This document shows positions 1 to 6,071 of a DNA stretch of 8,171 bases, piece after piece. The notes beneath the pieces are model-generated. The model was not told where the DNA came from. It did no database searches and worked only from the letters and a program-made list of their open reading frames with translations. How positions within the stretch are numbered: the first letter of the stretch is position 1; each line of letters starts with the position of its first letter. Source of the DNA: Thermoleophilia bacterium (lineage in GTDB: Bacteria; Actinomycetota; Thermoleophilia; Gaiellales; Gaiellaceae); NCBI GenBank assembly GCA_025935275.1, contig JAICVP010000084.1:1-8171 (forward strand), read 5' to 3'. The translations under genes and the position numbers were made by a program.

Positions 1-1359
1 CGCGAGCCGCCGCCGCTCACCCCCCGAGAGCGCCGTCACGGGCTTCTCGTGGGCCTCCCAGCCGGAGAAGAGGAAGCGCCCCAGGAGCGACTGCGCGCGT
101 GGTCGAGTGAGGCCGGTCATCGTCTGCACGCAGTCGAGCACGCTCCCGCGATCGTCCAGGTGCACCTCCTGTTGGGGGAAGTAGCCGAGCTCGACCCCGT
201 AGCCAAGCTTGTACTCCTCGGCCACGATCCGTTCGAGGAGCGTCGTCTTCCCGCTCCCGTTCGGGCCCACGAAGGCAACGTGCTCGCCCCGCTCGAGCGC
301 GAGCGACACGTCGTGGAGCAGCTCCCGGCTCCCGATGCCGACGTCCGCGTGCTCGATCTCGAGGACGGTGCGGCCGCTCCGTTTCGGATCTCCGAAGTCG
401 AACCCGAGGCGCTTCGACCGGCGCGAGAGGAGGTCCTGCTCCGCCCGCGCGTCCGAGCGCTCTTTTTCGAGGCGCGTGATCTGCGTCAGCTTGGCTTGCG
501 CCTGCTTCGCCTTCGACTTCTTGTAGCGGAACCGCTCCACGAAGCGCTCGAGCCGCTCGATGTCGACCGAGATGCGGTCGGCGGTCTTCGCCGCGTGCTG
601 GGCGCGCTCGGCCTTCTCGCGCCGCCACGCGTGCCAGGGCCCCGCGAAGTAGGTCGCCTTGCCCGCCTCGAGCTCGAGTGTGGCGTTTGTGACGGCCTCC
701 AGGAACCAACGGTCGTGTGCGACGAGCATGACTGCCGCGTCGAGCGACTGGAGCTCCCGCTCGAGCCACTCGATGCTTGTCACGTCGAGGTGATTCGTCG
801 GCTCGTCGAGGAGCAGCAGGTCGGGGTCGCCGGCGAGGCTGCGCGCGAGCGACGCGCGCGTCAGCTCGCCGCCCGAAAACGTCCGGAGGCTGCGGTCGAA
901 GTCTTCGTCAGCGAACCCAAGACCCCGTACGACCGACGTGGCGTGGTCGCGCCAGCCGTAGCCGCCCGCGTGCTCGAGCCTGGCCTGAGCGGCGGAGTAG
1001 GTGGCGAGGGTCTCGGCGCCGTGATCGCCGGCGGCCATCGCGGATTCGAGGCGGCGCAACTCCTCTTCGGCCGCGACGAGGTCACGTGCGCCGCCGAGGA
1101 CGTACTCGCGGAGCGTGAGGGCGCGTTCGAGCGGTGGGCGCTGGTCGTGCAAAGCGATGCGCGTTCCCTTCTCGAATGCGAGCTCGCCCCCGTCCAGCCG
1201 GGTTTCGCCCGTGAGCATCCGGAGCAGGGTTGTCTTGCCGGCCCCGTTGGGCCCGGAGAGGGCAAGCCGGTCGCGCCGTTCGACCTTGAAGCTGACGCCG
1301 TCGAACAGCGGATCCCCGCCGATCTCCTTTCTCAGGCGTGAGGCGATGAGAACAGCCAT
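1..1359 (-). CDS. ABC-F family ATPase (ribosome-associated type), 3' end cut by window edge
   Basis: Soluble protein with two nucleotide-binding domains in one chain and no membrane segments, the ABC-F layout. From the ATG at 1359-1357 the frame stays open for 453 codons to base 1. Domain 1 shows Walker A GPNGAGKTT (residues 36-44), signature FSGGE (161-165), Walker B LLLLDEPTNHLD (181-192) and the switch histidine in AHDRWF (214-219). A charged linker (about 240-330) contains RYKKSKAKQAQAK, typical of the ABC-F arm that enters the ribosomal E site towards the P-site tRNA. Domain 2 shows Walker A GPNGSGKTT (365-373) and signature LSGGE (444-448). The second Walker B and switch histidine, perhaps 80-90 residues, lie outside the window. 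The family includes translation factors such as EttA and antibiotic-resistance proteins that protect the ribosome; the sequence does not tell which this is. The start fits the family because MAVLIASRL forms the first strand; no clear Shine-Dalgarno precedes it. Confidence 0.95.
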   Translation of the reverse strand, partial: MAVLIASRLRKEIGGDPLFDGVSFKVERRDRLALSGPNGAGKTTLLRMLTGETRLDGGELAFEKGTRIALHDQRPPLERALTLREYVLGGARDLVAAEEELRRLESAMAAGDHGAETLATYSAAQARLEHAGGYGWRDHATSVVRGLGFADEDFDRSLRTFSGGELTRASLARSLAGDPDLLLLDEPTNHLDVTSIEWLERELQSLDAAVMLVAHDRWFLEAVTNATLELEAGKATYFAGPWHAWRREKAERAQHAAKTADRISVDIERLERFVERFRYKKSKAKQAQAKLTQITRLEKERSDARAEQDLLSRRSKRLGFDFGDPKRSGRTVLEIEHADVGIGSRELLHDVSLALERGEHVAFVGPNGSGKTTLLERIVAEEYKLGYGVELGYFPQQEVHLDDRGSVLDCVQTMTGLTRPRAQSLLGRFLFSGWEAHEKPVTALSGGERRRLA

Positions 1360-1365
1360 GGGGGT

Positions 1366-3414
1366 ATGGTTGCAGTGGTGGCCAAGGACACAAAAACCAT
1401 CGAAGAACTATCGATCGAGACGATTCGCACGCTCTCGATGGACGCCGTCCAGCAGGCCAATGCCGGCCATCCCGGAACGGCGATGGCACTCGCTCCCGTC
1501 GCCTACCTGCTCTACCGCGAGGTCATGCGCGCGAACCCGTCGAATCCCTACTGGCCCGATCGCGACCGCTTCGTCCTCTCGGCGGGGCATGCCTGCATCC
1601 TTCAGTACACGACGCTCCACCTGACCGGCTACAACCTCGCCCTCGAGGAGATCAAGCGGTTCCGGCAGTGGGAGTCGCTCACGCCCGGCCACCCCGAGCA
1701 CTTCCTCACCCCCGGCATCGAGACGACCACGGGCCCGCTCGGCCAGGGAATCTCGAACGCCGTCGGCATGGCGATGGCGGAGAAGTTCCTCGCCCAGCGC
1801 TACAACCGGCCGGGCCACACGGTCGTCGACCACCGGGTCTATGGCATTGCGTCCGACGGCGACCTCATGGAGGGCGTCTCGCAGGAGGCCGCGTCGCTCG
1901 CCGGGGCCTTCGGGCTCGGCAAGCTCGTCTTCTTCTACGACGACAACCGCATCACGATCGACGGGACGACCGCCCTCTCCTTCGACTCGGAGGACAAGGG
2001 CAAGCGCTTCGAGGCGTACGGCTGGCACGTCCAGCACGTGGCCGACGTGAACGACCTCACCGCTCTCCGGCGCGCGCTCACGAACGCGCGGAACGAGGAC
2101 GCTCGCCCGTCCCTCATCGTCGTACGCAGCCACATCGCCTATCCCGCGCCGAACGCCCAGGACACGGCCAAGGCGCACGGCGCGCCGCTCGGCGAGGACG
2201 AGGTCCGGGCGACCAAGGAGATCATGGGCTGGGATCCCGAGGCGCACTTCGTCATCCCCGACGGCGTCTACGAGCACATGAACCTGCGCGACAAGGGCCA
2301 GGAGCTCGAGGCGGAGTGGCAACAGCGCTGGGAGACCTGGCGGAACACGTACCCCGACATGGCCGAGGACTGGGACCGGGCCTTCGCCGGCGAGCTCAAG
2401 CCGGGCTGGATGGAAGCCCTGCCCGAGTTCGACCCCGCGGAGACCGAGAAGATCGCGACGCGCGCGGCCGGCGCCAAGGTCATGGAAGCCTTCAAGAACT
2501 ACGCGCCGACGATGCTGGGGGGCGCAGCCGACCTGGTCGAGTCGACGAAGACGAACTTCGACGGCGCCGGCGTCTACGCGCAGGACTTCGCGGGGCGCAA
2601 CATCCCGTTCGGCGTCCGCGAGCACGCGATGGGGGCGATCGTGAACGGTCTCGCCGTGCACGGCGGGATCGTGAAGCCCTACGGCTCGACCTTCCTCATC
2701 TTCAGCGACTACATGCGCCCGGCCGTCCGGCTCTCGGCGCTCATGGGGCTCCCGGTCGTCTGGGCGTGGACGCACGACTCCGTGGGACTCGGCGAGGACG
2801 GTCCGACCCACCAGCCCGTCGAGCACTACATGGCGCTCCGGGCGATCCCGAACTTCTGGTTCATCCGCCCCGCCGACGCGAACGAGACGGCGTACGCCTG
2901 GAAGGTCGCGCTGGGGCGCAAGGACGGCCCGGTCGGGATGGCGCTCAGCCGGCAGGACCTGCCGGTGCTCGACCGCACCGAACTCGGCGCCGCCGAGGGG
3001 GTCGAGCGCGGGGCCTACGTCCTGTGGGACGGGAACGGCAACGGCACGCCCGACATGATCGTGATCGCCACGGGCTCCGAGGTCTGGATCGCCCTCGAGG
3101 CGGCCAAGCGGCTGCAGGAGGAAGGCGTCACGGCGAGGGTTGTCTCGATGCCGTGCTGGGAGCTCTTCGAGGAACAGCCTGTCGAGTACCGCGACTCCGT
3201 GCTGCTGCCCGAGGTCGAGACACGTCTCTCCGTCGAGGCCGGGGTCGGGCTGGGCTGGTGGAAATGGGTCGGGCACGAGGGAGACGTCGTCTCGCTCGAG
3301 CGCTTCGGCGCTTCAGCGCCGGGGACGACGGTGCTCGAGAAGCTCGGCTTTACACCGGAGAACGTCGTTTCGCGCGCCAACGCGCTTCTGCGCAAGCGGC
3401 AGCGCGTCGGCTGA
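1366..3414 (+). CDS. tkt: Transketolase
   Basis: Thiamine diphosphate enzyme of the non-oxidative pentose phosphate pathway that moves two-carbon units between ketose and aldose phosphates. The 682 residues match the usual length. Visible landmarks (E. coli counterparts from family knowledge): His35 in AGHPG, His75, His109 in TPGHPE, TTGPLGQG (121-128), the cofactor motif from DGD (164-166) to Asn194, His271 in AHGAPLG, catalytic Glu419 in GVREHAMG, and HDSVGLGEDGPTHQP (470-484) with His470, Asp471 and His482, then Arg529 in ALSRQ. One deviation: the usual GGSADL is GGAADL (385-390), so a phosphate-contacting serine is Ala387. The start is uncertain. ATG 1366 has no well-spaced Shine-Dalgarno, whereas GTG 1375 follows GGGGG (1360-1364) by 10 bases and GTG 1378 is also in frame; these would remove 3 or 4 residues before the conserved region. 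First gene of tkt-tal-pgi, 13 bases before tal. Confidence 0.97.
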   Translation: MVAVVAKDTKTIEELSIETIRTLSMDAVQQANAGHPGTAMALAPVAYLLYREVMRANPSNPYWPDRDRFVLSAGHACILQYTTLHLTGYNLALEEIKRFRQWESLTPGHPEHFLTPGIETTTGPLGQGISNAVGMAMAEKFLAQRYNRPGHTVVDHRVYGIASDGDLMEGVSQEAASLAGAFGLGKLVFFYDDNRITIDGTTALSFDSEDKGKRFEAYGWHVQHVADVNDLTALRRALTNARNEDARPSLIVVRSHIAYPAPNAQDTAKAHGAPLGEDEVRATKEIMGWDPEAHFVIPDGVYEHMNLRDKGQELEAEWQQRWETWRNTYPDMAEDWDRAFAGELKPGWMEALPEFDPAETEKIATRAAGAKVMEAFKNYAPTMLGGAADLVESTKTNFDGAGVYAQDFAGRNIPFGVREHAMGAIVNGLAVHGGIVKPYGSTFLIFSDYMRPAVRLSALMGLPVVWAWTHDSVGLGEDGPTHQPVEHYMALRAIPNFWFIRPADANETAYAWKVALGRKDGPVGMALSRQDLPVLDRTELGAAEGVERGAYVLWDGNGNGTPDMIVIATGSEVWIALEAAKRLQEEGVTARVVSMPCWELFEEQPVEYRDSVLLPEVETRLSVEAGVGLGWWKWVGHEGDVVSLERFGASAPGTTVLEKLGFTPENVVSRANALLRKRQRVG

Positions 3415-3425
3415 GGAAAGGAAGG
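3414..3425 (+). promoter_or_regulatory. Ribosome binding site of tal
   Basis: The purine run AGGAAAGGAAGG starts on the last base of the tkt stop codon and fills almost the whole 13-base gap before the tal ATG. It gives several possible Shine-Dalgarno pairings at suitable spacing. It fixes ATG 3428 as the tal start, although the same frame is open much further upstream inside tkt. Confidence 0.6.
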
Positions 3426-3427
3426 AC

Positions 3428-4537
3428 ATGGCTGAAAAAAGCAGACTGCACAAGCTCTCCGATCTCGGTCAGAGCGTCTGGATCGACTATCTGTCGCGCA
3501 ACCTGCTCCACTCGGGCCGGCTCGCGCGGATGATGCGCCAGGACGCCGTCGTCGGCGTCACCTCGAACCCGACGATCTTCCAGAAGGCGATCGCCGAGGG
3601 AGACGCGTATGACGAGCAGCTGCGCGAGGTGCTGGCCGACGAGCGCGACCCGAAGGAGGTCTTCCTGAAGCTCGCGGTGCAGGACGTGAACGACGCACTC
3701 GACCGGCTGCGGCCGGTCTGGGACAAGGGCTCGGGCAAGGACGGATACGTCTCGCTCGAGGTCGACCCGAATCTGGCGTACGACACCGAGGGCACGACGG
3801 CCGAGGCCGTCCGCCTGCACAAGCTCGTGGACAAGCCGAACCTCTTCGTGAAGATCCCAGCCACGAAGCCCGGCCTGCCCGCGATCGAGGACATGATCGC
3901 CAAGGGCAAGTCCATCAACGTCACGCTGATCTTCTCGCTCGAGCGCTACGAGGAGGTCGCGCGCGCCTACATCCGCGGCCTGGAGCGTCTCGTGGCCGGG
4001 GGCGGCGACCCGAGCACGGTCGCGTCCGTGGCCAGCTTCTTCGTCAGCCGCGTCGACACCGAGACCGACAAGCGCCTCGACGAGATCGGCGGCCACGACA
4101 GGCTGAAGGGGAAGCTCGCGATCGCCAACGCAAAGCTCGCCTACGAGCGCTACAAGGAGCTGTTCTCCGGTGAGAACTGGGACTTCCTCGTTTCGAAGGG
4201 TGCCACGGCGCAGCGTCCGCTCTGGGCGTCGACCTCCACCAAGAACCCCGACTACCGCGACGTCATGTACGTCGAGGAGCTGATCGGGCCCGAGACCGTG
4301 AACACCATGCCGGAGGAGACCATCGAGGCCTTCCAGGACCACGGCAAGACGGCCGCGACGCTCGAGCAGGGGATCGACGAGGCGAAGCAGGTCGTCTCGG
4401 ACCTCGAGCAGGCCGGCATCGACTATGACGACGTGACCGAGACCCTCGAGCGCGAGGGCGTCGAGAAGTTCGCCGACTCTTTCGCGGAGCTCATCGAGGG
4501 CATCCGCGCGAAATCCGGCGAGCTCGTCCCGGCGTAG
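3428..4537 (+). CDS. tal: Transaldolase, long type
   Basis: Class I (Schiff-base) transaldolase that exchanges a dihydroxyacetone unit between sedoheptulose 7-phosphate plus glyceraldehyde 3-phosphate and fructose 6-phosphate plus erythrose 4-phosphate, in the cytoplasm. At 369 residues it belongs to the long subfamily seen in actinobacteria and in Tal-Pgi fusions; E. coli TalB is about 317. Active-site residues by family comparison: Asp20 (VWIDYLSR), Asn47 (TSNPTIF, 45-51), Glu111 (SLEVDP), the Schiff-base Lys142 (FVKIPAT), Thr166 (NVTLIFS), and Ser203 and Arg208 (SFFVSR). The block WASTSTKNPDYRD is also typical of the family. The ATG is chosen for the strong purine-rich site just before it and because the N-terminus matches the family. 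It lies 13 bases after tkt. Its TAG stop is followed by only GTC before the TTG of pgi, in the same frame, which suggests translational coupling or a split fusion gene. Confidence 0.97.
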   Translation: MAEKSRLHKLSDLGQSVWIDYLSRNLLHSGRLARMMRQDAVVGVTSNPTIFQKAIAEGDAYDEQLREVLADERDPKEVFLKLAVQDVNDALDRLRPVWDKGSGKDGYVSLEVDPNLAYDTEGTTAEAVRLHKLVDKPNLFVKIPATKPGLPAIEDMIAKGKSINVTLIFSLERYEEVARAYIRGLERLVAGGGDPSTVASVASFFVSRVDTETDKRLDEIGGHDRLKGKLAIANAKLAYERYKELFSGENWDFLVSKGATAQRPLWASTSTKNPDYRDVMYVEELIGPETVNTMPEETIEAFQDHGKTAATLEQGIDEAKQVVSDLEQAGIDYDDVTETLEREGVEKFADSFAELIEGIRAKSGELVPA

Positions 4538-4543
4538 GTCTTG
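4535..4543 (+). other. In-frame TAG-GTC-TTG junction between tal and pgi
   Basis: The nine bases are the tal amber stop, one GTC codon and the TTG that begins pgi. (4541 - 3428) is divisible by 3, so both genes share a frame and a single TAG is all that separates them. No good Shine-Dalgarno precedes TTG: the only candidate is the AGG at 4536-4538, two bases away and overlapping the stop. Re-initiation by the ribosome finishing tal is the simplest explanation; low-level readthrough to an 826-residue Tal-Pgi chain is possible but unproven. Confidence 0.7.
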
Positions 4544-5908
4544 GCCTCGCTCGCGCCCGCCGAGCTGGTCGAGCGCCTCTGGGCACGAGACTCCACGCTC
4601 TGGACCGGACGCGACGAGAACCGCTGGCTTGGCTGGCTCGACGAGCCGCTGCGCATGCGCCAGCGCGTGGCGGAGCTGGAGGAGTTCGCCGCCGGCACGG
4701 TCGGCCAGTTCGACTCGGTCGTCCTTCTCGGGATGGGCGGGTCGAGCCTCGCGCCGGAGGTCGTGCGGCGGACGTTCGAGAGCGACCACTTGCAGGTGCT
4801 CGACACGACGCATCCCGCGGCCGTGCGGCGAGCCGCCCAGGCCCTTGACCCCGCCCGCACTCTTTTCCTCGTCTCGTCCAAGTCGGGCTCGACGCTCGAG
4901 ACCCGCTGCCATCTGGACTTCTTCTGGGAGTGGGCCGGCGGTCGAACCGAGGCGTTCGCGGCGATCACCGACCCGGGCTCGGAGCTCGAGGCGCTCGCAC
5001 GCAAGCGCGGCTTCCGCGCCGTCTTCGCCGGAGAGCCGACCATCGGCGGCCGCTACTCGGCGCTCTCGGTGTTCGGCCTGGTTCCCGCCGCCCTCATCGG
5101 TGTCGATCTCGAGCGCCTCCTCCTGCGCGTGGAGGAGATGGTCGAGGCCTGCCGCCTTGACGACGGGAACCCCGGCCTCGAGCTCGGCGAGCGGATGGGC
5201 GAGGGGTGGAAAGACGGGCGCGACAAGGTGCAAGTAAGTGGCGTCAGCCGAGGAGGCTTCGGCTTGTGGGTGGAGCAGCTGATCGCAGAGTCGACCGGCA
5301 AGAAGGGAAAGGGCCTCGTCCCGGTGCCGACAGAGGAGCCCGCCGATGCTCCGGACCGGCAGAGCGAAGAGGCGCGCGTGACGGACCCCTACGAGCTTGG
5401 GCAGGAGTTCTATCGCTGGGAGTTCGCGACCGCGGTCGCAGGGGCGATCATCGGCATCAATCCGTTCGACCAGCCGGACGTGCAAGCGGCCAAGGACCGG
5501 ACGAACAAGGTGCTGGCCGGCGAGGATCCGCCGCCGGAGGACGAGGGGAGCCTCGATGAGCTCCTCGCCGCCGCTTCGCCTCCCGACTACGTCTGCATCC
5601 AGGCGTTCATCGACCCGGCCCGCGAGGCCGAGCTCGAGCCGCTGGTCGAGCGCGCCGCCCAGACCGGCTGCGTCGTCACGCACGGGCTCGGGCCGAGGTA
5701 CCTGCACTCGACCGGGCAGCTGCACAAGGGCGGGCCGCCGGAAGGCCGCTTCATCCAGGTCGTCGACGACGCTGGCGACGAGGTCCCCATCCCGGAGCGG
5801 CCGTTCGGCTTCGGCACTCTGGTCCGGGCACAGGCCGACGGCGACCTCGCCTCGCTTCGGGAGCGCGGCAGGCCTATCGTTCGTATCCGATTGGAGGACG
5901 TCTCATAG
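4541..5908 (+). CDS. pgi: Glucose-6-phosphate isomerase, Tal-Pgi-fusion type
   Basis: Interconverts fructose 6-phosphate and glucose 6-phosphate, linking the transketolase/transaldolase products back to Zwf. Two sugar-isomerase (SIS) domains are visible: LLGMGGSSLAPEV (about 62-74), SSKSGSTLET (112-121) and IGGRYSALS (168-176) in the first, then EQLIAESTGK (245-254), INPFDQPDVQAAK (306-318) and HSTGQLHKGGP (389-399). By comparison with classical Pgi, Glu250 and Lys318 are the likely catalytic residues. The chain ends in the usual PIPERPFGFGTL block. The 455 residues are short beside E. coli Pgi (549); the part between the PVPTEE and DPYELG blocks seems about 30 residues shorter than I recall for fused homologues. 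The start must be TTG 4541, because the conserved RLWARDSTLWT lies before the first in-frame ATG. It is third in tkt-tal-pgi and in frame with tal. Confidence 0.93.
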   Translation: MASLAPAELVERLWARDSTLWTGRDENRWLGWLDEPLRMRQRVAELEEFAAGTVGQFDSVVLLGMGGSSLAPEVVRRTFESDHLQVLDTTHPAAVRRAAQALDPARTLFLVSSKSGSTLETRCHLDFFWEWAGGRTEAFAAITDPGSELEALARKRGFRAVFAGEPTIGGRYSALSVFGLVPAALIGVDLERLLLRVEEMVEACRLDDGNPGLELGERMGEGWKDGRDKVQVSGVSRGGFGLWVEQLIAESTGKKGKGLVPVPTEEPADAPDRQSEEARVTDPYELGQEFYRWEFATAVAGAIIGINPFDQPDVQAAKDRTNKVLAGEDPPPEDEGSLDELLAAASPPDYVCIQAFIDPAREAELEPLVERAAQTGCVVTHGLGPRYLHSTGQLHKGGPPEGRFIQVVDDAGDEVPIPERPFGFGTLVRAQADGDLASLRERGRPIVRIRLEDVS

Positions 5909-5981
5909 CGACCCCCCACCTCACGCCTCGAACACCCTGGACCGCTGCAAAACTTCGCATCGCGGCGTCCTCAGTTGCGCC

Positions 5982-5998
5982 CGTAGCCTTCGGCTACG
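5982..5998. repeat. Perfect 7-bp hairpin with 3-base loop
   Basis: CGTAGCC (5982-5988) and GGCTACG (5992-5998) are exact reverse complements around the loop TTC. No T-run follows, so it is not a classic intrinsic terminator; it may help end or protect the pgi transcript. Confidence 0.55.
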
Positions 5999-6003
5999 AA
6001 CGC

Positions 6004-6019
6004 TCCTTGCGTCCTTGCG
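6004..6019. repeat. Tandem direct repeat of TCCTTGCG, two copies
   Basis: TCCTTGCG occurs at 6004-6011 and again immediately at 6012-6019. The second copy runs into GCGAGGCTCGC (6017-6027), itself symmetrical, then TTTT (6028-6031). It could be a slippage duplication or a paired protein-binding site; nothing shows which. Confidence 0.4.
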
Positions 6020-6056
6020 AGGCTCGCTTTTCGCCGCCAGGGCGCCCGATTCGTTC

Positions 6057-6066
6057 GGAGGGTGAT
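6057..6066 (+). promoter_or_regulatory. Ribosome binding site of gnd
   Basis: GGAGGGTGAT is close to the full anti-Shine-Dalgarno complement (GGAGGTGAT with one extra G). The GGTGAT part ends 5 bases before the ATG at 6072. It is the strongest translation signal in the window and fits gnd being initiated independently rather than by coupling to pgi. Confidence 0.75.
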
Positions 6067-6071
6067 CTCGC

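Larger units (their letters stand above)
5941..6040. other. Structured intergenic segment between pgi and gnd
   Basis: The 163-base gap contains no credible gene. Its middle holds a perfect 7-bp inverted repeat (5982-5998), a tandem 8-mer (6004-6019), and an outer pairing between GCGGCG (5962-5967) and CGCCGC (6032-6037) that would enclose them. The set could be a weak terminator or attenuator, a small folded RNA, or a copy of a dispersed palindromic repeat; the sequence alone does not decide. No convincing -35/-10 pair was found here. Confidence 0.35.

Noticed and set aside
49..1341. Plus-strand open frame of 430 codons over the ABC-F gene
   Set aside because: The minus strand of the same stretch encodes two Walker A motifs, two ABC signatures and a Walker B in correct order, so the plus-strand frame is a shadow.
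1411..1418. Palindrome TCGATCGA near the start of tkt as an operator
   Set aside because: An isolated 8-base palindrome is expected by chance in this sequence and encodes conserved transketolase residues; there is no second half-site or spacing pattern.
1408..3276. Minus-strand open frame of 622 codons opposite tkt
   Set aside because: Antisense shadow of a certain transketolase gene; biased composition and no family motifs.
3140..3427. Upstream extension of tal by 96 codons inside tkt
   Set aside because: The frame is open, but the strong ribosome binding site and the family-typical N-terminus both point to ATG 3428; the extension is off-frame tkt sequence.
1668..3533. Plus-strand open frame of 621 codons in another frame of tkt
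   Set aside because: Arg/Gly/Ala-rich shadow typical of an off-frame reading of high-GC coding DNA; it overlaps tkt entirely and runs into tal.
3350..5725. Minus-strand open frame of 791 codons opposite tal and pgi
   Set aside because: It lies antisense to two genes with clear catalytic motifs. Its translation has low-complexity, Leu/Arg/Glu/Asp/Val-rich composition with no recognisable domain, as expected opposite GC-rich codons.
6017..6031. Intrinsic terminator formed by GCGAGGCTCGC plus TTTT
   Set aside because: The stem would have at most four pairs around a three-base loop and the T-run is only four long, too weak to call a terminator.
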